DNA of 5,730 bases from JBDRLH01 sp043813215 (GTDB lineage Bacteria > Patescibacteriota > Minisyncoccia > Minisyncoccales > JAQTPW01): contig JBDRLH010000014.1 of the NCBI GenBank assembly GCA_043813215.1, positions 1-5,730 of the forward strand, given 5' to 3'. The position numbers were made by a program, and so were the translations under genes. Below the pieces are notes generated by a model. The model saw only the letters and a program-made list of their open reading frames with translations, was not told where the DNA came from and did not search any database. Below are positions 1 to 5,730 of this stretch, one piece after another; position 1 is the stretch's first letter; every line of letters begins with the position of its first letter.

Positions 1-485
1 TCGTCAATTTTAAAACAGATTCAGAGATTTTCTTAAATGACGGCTCGGGATCTCGTGCCAGTTTAACTGTTAAAACTGCCGATATTGAAATTCTGCCGGC
101 GGGACAGGATATTCCTAAAGATGATTGGCAAAATCAAATAAATGCAGATAGTATCCCTCCGGAAGATTTTGAAATAAAAATTGAAAAAATTGAAGGAAAA
201 TATTTTGCGATTTTTTCAACCACAGACACGGGCTCGGGCCTTGACCGATATGAGATCAAAGAAGGAGCGGGGAAGTGGAAAGCAGGCAGCAGCCCTTATC
301 TTTTGGAAAATCAAAATTTACTGAACGGAATAAGCGTAAAGGCAGTTGATAAGGCCGGCAATGAAGAAATAAGTAAAATTCTGCCTCAAAGATTGATTTA
401 TTTCTGGGCCATTATCTCGATGATTATATTGCTTTGTTCGATAGGATTAATCCGACTGATAACTAAAAAATTAAAGAAGAAATAA
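1..485 (+). CDS. Membrane-anchored cohesin/Ig-like surface protein, 5' truncated (gene 1)
   Basis: The 5' end lies outside the window; the frame is open from base 3, giving 160 visible residues before TAA at 483-485. About the first 30 residues match the end of the cohesin-like domain in the downstream genes: the stretch FLNDGSGS corresponds to their LLxDGxGTxIL motif. An Asp/Gln-rich linker (about 33-50) follows, then one Ig-like module (about 51-125) with two hallmarks, TGSGLDRYE (76-84) and AVDKAGNE (114-121). This pattern is common in bacterial surface Ig-like repeats, such as those annotated OmpL47-like or Big. A transmembrane helix (131-153) ends in the basic tail TKKLKKK, implying N-out/C-in topology. 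Unlike genes 2-4 it lacks the tryptophan-rich Fn3-like module and has no extended cytoplasmic tail. Its stop codon overlaps the next start (TAATG), so it is probably co-transcribed and translationally coupled. An internal TTG at 303 is not a credible start because the domain continues upstream. Ligand and function are unknown. Confidence 0.88.
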   Translation, partial: VNFKTDSEIFLNDGSGSRASLTVKTADIEILPAGQDIPKDDWQNQINADSIPPEDFEIKIEKIEGKYFAIFSTTDTGSGLDRYEIKEGAGKWKAGSSPYLLENQNLLNGISVKAVDKAGNEEISKILPQRLIYFWAIISMIILLCSIGLIRLITKKLKKK

Positions 486-1828
486 TGAAAAGAATATTTC
501 CTCTAACCACCATATTTATTGTTATATTTTCTTTTTTGCTATTTCCTCGCCCAATTCATGGCATCGAAGCCTCTCTTTATCTTTCGCCTTCCTCGGGTAG
601 TTTTTTAGTTGGAAGCACTTTTACTGTTTCAATTTTTTTAAATACTGAAGGAAATAAAATTAATGTTGTTTGGGTAGATTTAAAATTTCCTCCAGAAATT
701 TTACAAGTTACTTCACCGATTGCCGGCACGTCTTTTATCGGTGAATGGATAACTCCGCCAAATTATTCAAACGAGAGAGGGTTAATTTCTTTTAAGGGCG
801 GGGTTCCTGAGGGGATTATTACTTCGGCTGGTTTGGTTTCTTCTATTACTTTCCGTGCGGTCGCTTCAGGAAGCGCTAAAATTGAATTTACAAAAGAGTC
901 TAAAGTCTTATTAGCCGATGGAAAGGGAACTGATATTTTAACCAAAAGCCGGGATGGCGCATACCAAATTTTAATTCCGTCTCCCGAAGGCCCGAAAATT
1001 TTTTCTCCAACTCATCCTGACCCCAATATTTGGTATTCGGATTTTAATCCGAGCTTTAGCTGGGAAAGAGAGTCGGGGGTAACAAATTTTTCCTGGAGCT
1101 TTGACCAAAATTTTCAAACTCAACCAGACGAAATTTCCGAAGGAAAAGATAATTCGACTTCTTTTAACAACGTTGCTGATGGTATTTGGTATTTTCACCT
1201 TAGACAAAATAAAAATGGGATTTGGGGAAAAACAAGCCATTTACCGGTAAAAATAGATGTTTCGCCTCCTCATAATTTAAAAATTGAGGCTGAAACTTAT
1301 TCTGGCTTCGTTTATTTTGGCGCCGAAGATTTCTATTCAAAAATAGATCATTATGAAGTTTCATTAATAAAACTTAATGAAATTCCTGCTTCCGCCACAT
1401 TTTTTGTGGAAACTGATTCTCCTTATAAAATTCCTTACGATGAGCTGGGAAAATATAAATTAACGGTTCGAGCTCATGATGGAGCGGGAAATATAAAAAC
1501 AAGCGAACTTGAATTCCAGAAATTATCTTCAATTATCTCTATAAAAGAAAACGGGATAACAATTAAAGGATTCCTGATCACTTGGCCGGTAATTTTCCTT
1601 AGCTTGTTTTTAATATTGGCAGTTTTGGGATATTTAATTTTTTATTCTCTTAGGTCTAAAACTGGATTTCAAAAAGGAGTAAAAGAAATCAAAGAGGCAT
1701 TAACTGAAATTAAAAAAATTGAAGAAAGAGAAAGATTATTTAAAGAAAAAAGAGGACAATTTGAAAAAGAAAAAGGGAAATTAGAAGAAAAATTATCAGA
1801 AGATAGCCCAAAGGAAGATGAAAAATAA
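485..1828 (+). CDS. Cohesin-Fn3-Ig single-pass membrane protein with charged cytoplasmic tail (gene 2)
   Basis: The product has 447 residues. A signal peptide is visible (MKR, then a hydrophobic core about 4-20, likely cleavage near 26-29). A cohesin-like domain follows (about 29-163), starting at SLYLSPSSGSF and ending with LLADGKGTDIL. Next comes an Fn3-like module (about 170-260) with SPTHP (174-178), WY (183-184), FSW (191-193), IWYFH (234-238) and IWGKTSH (246-252). A second Ig-like module (about 261-346) has IDHYEVS and HDGAGN (331-336), with the usual SG replaced by SK. A transmembrane helix lies at about 362-390. The tail (391-447) is very rich in Lys and Glu, probably helical or coiled-coil and cytoplasmic. 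ATG 485 is chosen because it begins a clean signal peptide and overlaps the previous stop by one base; the upstream AAAGAAG is only a weak Shine-Dalgarno. No lipobox or LPXTG motif is present. A receptor or adhesin anchored in the cytoplasmic membrane is the best reading; a dockerin ligand is possible but not shown. Confidence 0.93.
   Translation: MKRIFPLTTIFIVIFSFLLFPRPIHGIEASLYLSPSSGSFLVGSTFTVSIFLNTEGNKINVVWVDLKFPPEILQVTSPIAGTSFIGEWITPPNYSNERGLISFKGGVPEGIITSAGLVSSITFRAVASGSAKIEFTKESKVLLADGKGTDILTKSRDGAYQILIPSPEGPKIFSPTHPDPNIWYSDFNPSFSWERESGVTNFSWSFDQNFQTQPDEISEGKDNSTSFNNVADGIWYFHLRQNKNGIWGKTSHLPVKIDVSPPHNLKIEAETYSGFVYFGAEDFYSKIDHYEVSLIKLNEIPASATFFVETDSPYKIPYDELGKYKLTVRAHDGAGNIKTSELEFQKLSSIISIKENGITIKGFLITWPVIFLSLFLILAVLGYLIFYSLRSKTGFQKGVKEIKEALTEIKKIEERERLFKEKRGQFEKEKGKLEEKLSEDSPKEDEK
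917..943 (+). repeat. 27-nt near-identical block in the cohesin end of gene 2, partner copy 3634-3660 in gene 4
   Basis: Positions 917-943 and 3634-3660 match at 26 of 27 bases. The only difference is G versus A, which changes Asp to Asn within the DGKGT(D/N)ILT motif. The equivalent stretch of gene 3, which lies between them, uses many different synonymous codons, as does gene 5. The shared block is therefore not explained by protein conservation alone and suggests recombination or a closer relationship between genes 2 and 4 in this segment. Confidence 0.6.
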
Positions 1829-3182
1829 CATCAAGCTATTAATTTTATTCGGCTTTTTCTTCATTTTAAGCAGCATATCGATAATAACGAAGGCGGCCGG
1901 CGCTTCCATGTATATTTCTCCGTATAGCGGGACATTTTTCGTGAACGACACTTTTAATATCTCCGTTTTTGTCAATACCGAAGAAAACACCATCAATGCC
2001 GTGGAAGCAAACTTAAAATTTGATTCAGATCTCATACAGGTGACAAGTCCAACCGCCGGCTTATCTTTTGTATCCATTTGGGCCGATCAGCCGTCATATT
2101 CCAATAAAAACGGGACGATAACTTTCAAAGGCGGCGTGCTTAATCCCGGCATTAAAACTTCCGCGGGATTAGTTTCAACTATATCATTCAGGGTTAAAGC
2201 TCCGGGTGTTGCCGATATCGATTTTTTGGACTCTTCGAAAATTTTACTGGCAGACGGCAACGGGACAAACATTTTAAAAACTACCACGGGCGGAAAATAT
2301 AATTTAATTTTACGGCCACCCGAAGGGCCCAAAATTTCTTCACCGACTCATCCAAGCTTGACCGCCTGGTACAGAAATGATAATCCCGCTTTTTTCATGG
2401 AAAAAAACGGCAATGTAACCGATTTCAGCTATGTTTTAGATCAAGATCCAAACAGCGTTCCGGATAATGATTCTGAAGGCGATAACACCTCGGTTACTTT
2501 TAACAACATCGGAAGCGGAATTTTATATTTTCATGCCAAAGCAAAAGAAAATAATATCTGGGGAGGAACGAGCCATTATCCCATACGCATTGATACGATT
2601 CTTCCAGCGGCTCTTGCAATCAGAATTGAAAAAATGGGTTTTCCGGCAAGTCAAAAATTTTTTGCCTATTTTGAGGCAGAAGATTCTTTATCGGGCATTG
2701 ATCATTATGAAGTTAGTGTAATCAATATGAGCGATCCGCAAGCTCAAACAAGTCCATTTTTCATAGAAACCGCCTCGCCTTATCAAATTCCATTTGAAAA
2801 ATCAGGCGAACATGCCGTGATCGTGCGGGCTTACGACAAAGCGGGTAATTTTGCCGAAGATACTGCGATTCTATTAATGATAGGCCAGCTTTTTTCTTAT
2901 ACGAATGAGGGTTTAAAAATAAATAATTTCCTCATACCCACATTATTAATATATTTGATTGGCACCTGTATTTTTATTTTAATCGTCTTTTTTATAAATA
3001 AATACTTAAAAAGAAGAAGTTTGGCCAAAACATTAAAAACGGAAGTTGCCGAAGCGGAAAAAGAGATAGAAGATGTTAAAAAATTAGAAAAAAGGATCCA
3101 GGATATGAAGGATTTGGAGGAAGAAGCCAAAAAAGAGTCCGAAAGACTGGCTGGAAAATTACATAATCAAGACACAAATTAA
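1818..3182 (+). CDS. Cohesin-Fn3-Ig single-pass membrane protein with coiled-coil tail (gene 3)
   Basis: The product has 454 residues and is a paralogue of genes 2 and 4 in every module. The signal peptide (1 to about 27) ends at KAAGAS. The cohesin-like domain (about 29-164) carries QPSYSN, FKGG, NPGIKTSAGLVST and LLADGNGTNIL. The Fn3-like module (about 171-258) keeps SPTHP (175-179) and IWGGTSH (247-253), but two aromatic positions have changed: FSW is FFM and IWYFH is ILYFH. The Ig-like module (about 260-352) has DSLSGIDHYEVS (289-300) and AYDKAGN (338-344). A transmembrane helix (371-394) precedes KYLKRR, then a 60-residue tail with a strong Glu/Lys/Leu heptad-like pattern, probably a cytoplasmic coiled coil. 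ATG 1818 overlaps the end of gene 2 by 11 nt. The AAGGAAG just before it touches the start codon, too close for a normal Shine-Dalgarno, so initiation may rely on ribosomes finishing gene 2. Codon choice looks richer in GC-ending codons than in gene 2. The function is inferred to be surface binding; the ligand is unknown. Confidence 0.93.
   Translation: MKNNIKLLILFGFFFILSSISIITKAAGASMYISPYSGTFFVNDTFNISVFVNTEENTINAVEANLKFDSDLIQVTSPTAGLSFVSIWADQPSYSNKNGTITFKGGVLNPGIKTSAGLVSTISFRVKAPGVADIDFLDSSKILLADGNGTNILKTTTGGKYNLILRPPEGPKISSPTHPSLTAWYRNDNPAFFMEKNGNVTDFSYVLDQDPNSVPDNDSEGDNTSVTFNNIGSGILYFHAKAKENNIWGGTSHYPIRIDTILPAALAIRIEKMGFPASQKFFAYFEAEDSLSGIDHYEVSVINMSDPQAQTSPFFIETASPYQIPFEKSGEHAVIVRAYDKAGNFAEDTAILLMIGQLFSYTNEGLKINNFLIPTLLIYLIGTCIFILIVFFINKYLKRRSLAKTLKTEVAEAEKEIEDVKKLEKRIQDMKDLEEEAKKESERLAGKLHNQDTN
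1891..1906 (+). repeat. 16-nt direct repeat at the signal-peptide junction of gene 3, second copy 3272-3287 in gene 4
   Basis: The 16 bases AGGCGGCCGGCGCTTC are identical at 1891-1906 and 3272-3287. They encode the AAGAS stretch at the likely signal-peptidase site in genes 3 and 4. The run is strikingly GC-rich compared with the surrounding sequence and is exact despite many synonymous differences nearby. Common descent or local gene conversion between the paralogues would explain it; it is not a mobile-element repeat. Confidence 0.6.
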
Positions 3183-3183
3183 A

Positions 3184-4512
3184 ATGCTTAGCTTGCGAAA
3201 TAAAATAATAAACACCGAATTTGCGCTGAAGACATTTATTTTTATGTTTGCCTTAATGCCGCTGACAATAGAGGCGGCCGGCGCTTCTTTTTATCTTTCT
3301 CCGAATGCCGGCACCTTTTATGTCGGCAATACTTTTGATGTTTCGGTTTTTGTCAATACGGGAGATAATAATGTTAACGCGGTCCAGGCTGTTTTAAAAT
3401 TTGACCCCAAAAAATTGCAAATTGCCAGCCCAACCGCCGGAAAGTCTTTCATCTCGGTCTGGATTGCCCAGCCGAGCTATTCAAACATTGAGGGTACGGC
3501 TTCTTTCCAGGGCGGAATCCCCAGCCCCGGGATAAATACTTCATCGGGATTAGTTTCCACTATAACCTTTAGGGCAATTTCTCCGGGAGAGACAACAATT
3601 TCGTTTTCAGATTCCTCTCAGATTCTTTTAGACGATGGAAAGGGAACTAATATTTTAACCTCAGTTTCCAGAGGAGTTTATAGACTTTCCGTCCCGCCGC
3701 CGGAAGGCCCGGAAGTCTTTTCTTCAACGCATCCTGATCAAAATAAATGGTACAAAAACAACAATCCCACTTTCTCTTGGATAAAAGAAGAGGGTTTTTC
3801 TGATTTCAGTTATGATTTAAATGAGGACCCGCAGGGAATTCCCGACAGTATTTCAGACGGAAGCTCCACTTCCGTTTCATACCAGGAAATAGATGGCGGC
3901 ATATGGTACTTCCATATCAAAGCAAAAAAAGCGGGAATTTGGGGAGGAACCTCTCATTATTTAGCTCAGATCGATAACGCTCCGCCGGCAAATTTCACCC
4001 CAAAGGTTGACCCGTCAACCAAAACAAGCGTTTTGCAACCCATTATTTCTTTTATTACTACCGATGCTTTATCAGGCTTTAGCCACTTTGAATTAAAGGT
4101 GATTGATATCACGCCGGGTCAAGATAGCCAAGAAAGCGGTTTTTTTACGGAAGTTTCAGGTCCCTATAAACTACCAAGTCTTAAAATCGGCAAATATCTT
4201 TTAGTTGTTCGGGCTTTTGATAATGCCGGCAACTGGCGAGATTCTTCCGTAAAATTAGAAATCATCCCTCAAGGATTATATATTGGCAAGGATGGCGTTT
4301 TTTTCTTCGGATTATTTTTAAAATGGTGGGTGGTGATGTTATTCATATTCATCTTCTCGGTTTTAATTGCCTTATTTTTTCTTAATAGTTTTAAAAAACA
4401 AGAAGCTTCGCAAATAGAAGTAGCGGAAAGACTTAAAATAAAAGAAGCCGTATTGAAAGATGAGGCTGAAAACATAAATATAAAAACTGACCAAATTAAT
4501 GAACCCCGTTAA
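3184..4512 (+). CDS. Cohesin-Fn3-Ig single-pass membrane protein (gene 4)
   Basis: The product has 442 residues with the same architecture as genes 2 and 3. The N-terminus has a 16-residue polar n-region and then a hydrophobic core (about 17-29), with likely cleavage around EAAGAS (30-35). The cohesin-like domain (about 34-169) contains QPSYSN, FQGGIPSPGINTSSG and LLDDGKGTNIL. The Fn3-like module (about 176-263) retains the aromatic set: HPDQNKWY, FSW, IWYFH (240-244) and IWGGTSH (252-258). The Ig-like module (about 266-360) has DALSGFSHFE (294-303) and AFDNAGNW (344-351). The transmembrane segment (about 373-401) is preceded by the short hydrophobic strand IGKDGVFFFG. The cytoplasmic tail (402-442) is shorter than in genes 2 and 3 and only partly helical in composition. 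ATG 3184 follows the gene 3 stop by one base, with no visible Shine-Dalgarno, consistent with coupled translation. The stop codon and last codons lie in the left arm of an inverted repeat. The surface receptor role is inferred from architecture alone. Confidence 0.93.
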   Translation: MLSLRNKIINTEFALKTFIFMFALMPLTIEAAGASFYLSPNAGTFYVGNTFDVSVFVNTGDNNVNAVQAVLKFDPKKLQIASPTAGKSFISVWIAQPSYSNIEGTASFQGGIPSPGINTSSGLVSTITFRAISPGETTISFSDSSQILLDDGKGTNILTSVSRGVYRLSVPPPEGPEVFSSTHPDQNKWYKNNNPTFSWIKEEGFSDFSYDLNEDPQGIPDSISDGSSTSVSYQEIDGGIWYFHIKAKKAGIWGGTSHYLAQIDNAPPANFTPKVDPSTKTSVLQPIISFITTDALSGFSHFELKVIDITPGQDSQESGFFTEVSGPYKLPSLKIGKYLLVVRAFDNAGNWRDSSVKLEIIPQGLYIGKDGVFFFGLFLKWWVVMLFIFIFSVLIALFFLNSFKKQEASQIEVAERLKIKEAVLKDEAENINIKTDQINEPR

Positions 4513-5730
4513 AAATTTTAAAGACAACCGAATAAACAAAAAATATTATGGATTAAAAAATAATCTGGTGATTTCTAACGGGGTGAAAAAGATATTTTTA
4601 TTATTTGCCGTTTTAACTCTTTTTAACGCCAGCATCGGCCAAATTTTTGCCGCTGATGGCGTATTTTCTCTTGAACCGGCAAGCGGGAATTATCCGGTAA
4701 GCGGAGTTTTTTCCGTCAAAATCAAAATAAACAGCGATGGAACGACAATCAACGCGGCCAAAGCTACTATTTCTTTCCCAACAGATTTTTTGACGGTCCA
4801 AAGTATTTCAAAATTAGGTTCAATTTTTCAGCTTTGGCCTGAAGAACCAACTTTTTCAAATTCGAAAGGAACAATAGATTTTGCCGGAGGCATTCCGGCT
4901 CCGGGATTCAACGGGGCGGGGATTGTGGCAACAATTAATTTTAAAGCTAAAAAAGCCGGAGAAGCCAATGTTAATATTACGGGAGGACAAATTTTAGCCG
5001 CCGACGGCAGGGGTACGGATATTCTCTCTTTTCTAAAAGGTGGAACTTATATTCTTTATTCGGTTATTGAAGCTCCGGAAAAAGAGGGAAAACCAGCAGA
5101 GCCGTCGGAAAAAGAAACGCCGACGGCAGAACCGGCTGTTTTGGCTCCGGAAATTTTACTTTATCCAAAATATCACATATCGGGGCAAGAATTATTTTAT
5201 GTTGAGGGCAAAGCTTTGCCCGACGCAACGGTGATAATTTATTTGAAAAAAAATGAAGATATTATAAAAAGCTGGGAACAGCCAAGCGACGAAAACGGCA
5301 CTTGGATCTTTTTGACCGATGAACTTATTAAAAAAGGGGACTATATTTTATCGGCAAAAACCAGAACCCAAGAAAGCAAACTCAGCAGTTTTTCTATCGG
5401 ATATAAAGTTAACGTTAAATTTCCCGGGCTTTCTATCGGTTCATGGATGATCTCTTATTCAATTCTCTGGGTGTTATTAATAATTATTATAATTTCTGTC
5501 TCTTTGATGCTTATAATTATCATTCTCTTCAGAGCCAAAAGATCAAAGAAAAAATTAAAAAAAGAGGTCAAGGAAGCCAGGGAGAGCCTTGAAAACACTT
5601 TCCTTGAGTTAGGTAAAATACTGGCAAAAAAGATTGAATATCTTGATGCAAAACCGAGCCTAAACCCCGAAGAAAAAAAACTTCGCGATGAAGTCTTTTA
5701 TATTTTGAAAAATTCTGAAGAAATAGTCGG
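4499..5730 (+). CDS. Cohesin-linker-Ig single-pass membrane protein, 3' truncated (gene 5)
   Basis: The frame is open to the right edge, giving 410 codons from ATG 4499; the stop is outside the window. Two starts compete. ATG 4499 overlaps gene 4 by 14 nt, matching the tight packing elsewhere, and the frame stays open between the two starts. GTG 4583 (residue 29) gives a compact signal peptide starting KKIFLLF. Neither has a Shine-Dalgarno. The hydrophobic core is about 32-42, with cleavage probably near FAAD (50-53). The cohesin-like domain (about 53-188) is divergent but keeps PTFSN, FAGGIPAPGF and LAADGRGTDIL. A Pro/Glu-rich linker (about 191-218) leads to an Ig-like module (about 217-306) lacking the SGxDxYE and AGN signatures of the other genes; DENGTW and GDYILSA recall bacterial Ig folds. 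A very Ile-rich transmembrane helix (318-344) is followed by RAKRSKKKLKK and an amphipathic helical tail. There is no tryptophan-rich Fn3-like module. The receptor role is inferred and the ligand unknown. Confidence 0.87.
   Translation, partial: MNPVKNFKDNRINKKYYGLKNNLVISNGVKKIFLLFAVLTLFNASIGQIFAADGVFSLEPASGNYPVSGVFSVKIKINSDGTTINAAKATISFPTDFLTVQSISKLGSIFQLWPEEPTFSNSKGTIDFAGGIPAPGFNGAGIVATINFKAKKAGEANVNITGGQILAADGRGTDILSFLKGGTYILYSVIEAPEKEGKPAEPSEKETPTAEPAVLAPEILLYPKYHISGQELFYVEGKALPDATVIIYLKKNEDIIKSWEQPSDENGTWIFLTDELIKKGDYILSAKTRTQESKLSSFSIGYKVNVKFPGLSIGSWMISYSILWVLLIIIIISVSLMLIIIILFRAKRSKKKLKKEVKEARESLENTFLELGKILAKKIEYLDAKPSLNPEEKKLRDEVFYILKNSEEIV
4503..4584. promoter_or_regulatory. Inverted repeat / potential long-loop hairpin at the gene 4-gene 5 junction
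   Basis: The left arm 4503-4516 (ACCCCGTTAAAAAT) pairs with the right arm 4571-4584 (ATTTCTAACGGGGT). Nine consecutive base pairs with a CCCCG/CGGGG core are followed by one A-C mismatch and four more A-T pairs; the loop is 54 nt (4517-4570). The left arm includes the gene 4 stop codon, and the right arm covers the first two bases of the alternative GTG start at 4583. In RNA the stem could mask that GTG until ribosomes reach the end of gene 4. There is no T-run directly after the right arm, so it is not a standard intrinsic terminator. The repeat itself is directly visible; the regulatory role is inference. Confidence 0.45.

Noticed and set aside
1811..1817. AAGGAAG as a Shine-Dalgarno for gene 3
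   Set aside because: It abuts ATG 1818 with almost no spacer and also encodes in-frame codons of gene 2; a functional site would normally sit several bases further upstream.
763..2332. Several minus-strand open frames opposite genes 2 and 3
   Set aside because: They lie entirely antisense to well-supported domains, encode no recognisable features, and recur at equivalent places because the sense sequences are paralogous.
2467..2721. Plus-strand frame of 84 codons inside gene 3
   Set aside because: Out-of-frame overlap with the conserved Fn3-like and Ig-like modules of gene 3; it has no domain of its own.
4518..4549. Possible internal promoter (TATTAT at 4544-4549 with a loose upstream TTAAAG)
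   Set aside because: The spacing is about 20 nt and the -35 match is poor; such matches are expected by chance in AT-rich sequence.
4503..4600. Intrinsic terminator between genes 4 and 5
   Set aside because: The inverted repeat has a 54-nt loop and no T-run immediately after the right arm; the nearest run (ATATTTTTA) lies inside the gene 5 coding sequence.
4269..4801. Minus-strand open frames opposite the end of gene 4 and the start of gene 5
   Set aside because: Antisense to transmembrane/tail and cohesin coding sequence, with no domain, start signal or context supporting them.
5040..5234. Plus-strand frame of 64 codons inside gene 5
   Set aside because: Out-of-frame shadow over the Pro/Glu linker; its Lys/Arg richness is produced by the purine-rich codons of the real frame.
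1..5730. Dockerin, LPXTG sorting signal or lipoprotein box
   Set aside because: No Asp/Asn-rich paired dockerin repeat, no LPXTG near any C-terminus and no L-x-x-C after any signal peptide; all anchors are transmembrane helices.
1..5730. TGA recoding (genetic code 25) as in some CPR lineages
   Set aside because: No in-frame TGA occurs in any of the five reading frames, and every visible gene stop is TAA.

Overview
The window is a single-strand run of at least five consecutive genes, all on the + strand and packed with almost no space between them. The first gene is cut by the left edge and the last by the right edge. All five encode the same kind of protein: an exported N-terminal cohesin-like beta-sandwich domain, one or two further Ig/fibronectin-like modules, one transmembrane helix near the C-terminus, and a charged cytoplasmic tail that is often predicted-helical. 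They are paralogues at different stages of divergence. Nothing else is visible: no RNA gene, mobile element or CRISPR, and no gene on the minus strand.

Organism: moderately AT-rich, Lys/Ile/Phe/Asn-rich proteins, near-zero intergenic distances, few clear Shine-Dalgarno sites, and tandem cohesin-Ig-TM paralogues. By my recollection of such families this fits a Candidate Phyla Radiation bacterium, Parcubacteria-like. TGA is not used as a sense codon in any of the five frames, which argues against the recoded Gracilibacteria/Absconditabacteria. The assignment is an inference; there is no phylogenetic marker here.

Layout. 1-485: 3' part of gene 1 (end of cohesin, one Ig-like module, TM, very short basic tail). 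485-1828: gene 2 (signal peptide, cohesin, Fn3-like, Ig-like, TM, long charged helical tail), starting inside the stop codon of gene 1 (TAATG). 1818-3182: gene 3, same architecture, overlapping gene 2 by 11 nt. 3184-4512: gene 4, same architecture, 1 nt after gene 3. 4499 (or 4583) to beyond 5730: gene 5, with cohesin, a Pro/Glu-rich linker, an unrelated-looking Ig-like module, TM and a basic helical tail. The gene 4/gene 5 junction carries a GC-cored inverted repeat with a 54-nt loop, whose right arm covers the alternative GTG start of gene 5.

How they may work together: the arrangement implies one polycistronic mRNA with translational coupling. It would make a set of membrane-anchored surface receptors with similar binding heads, different spacers and different cytoplasmic tails. 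Cohesins classically bind dockerins, but no dockerin is encoded here, so ligand and purpose are unknown. The notable feature is the array itself: a modular, diversified family of single-pass cohesin proteins outside any cellulosome context.
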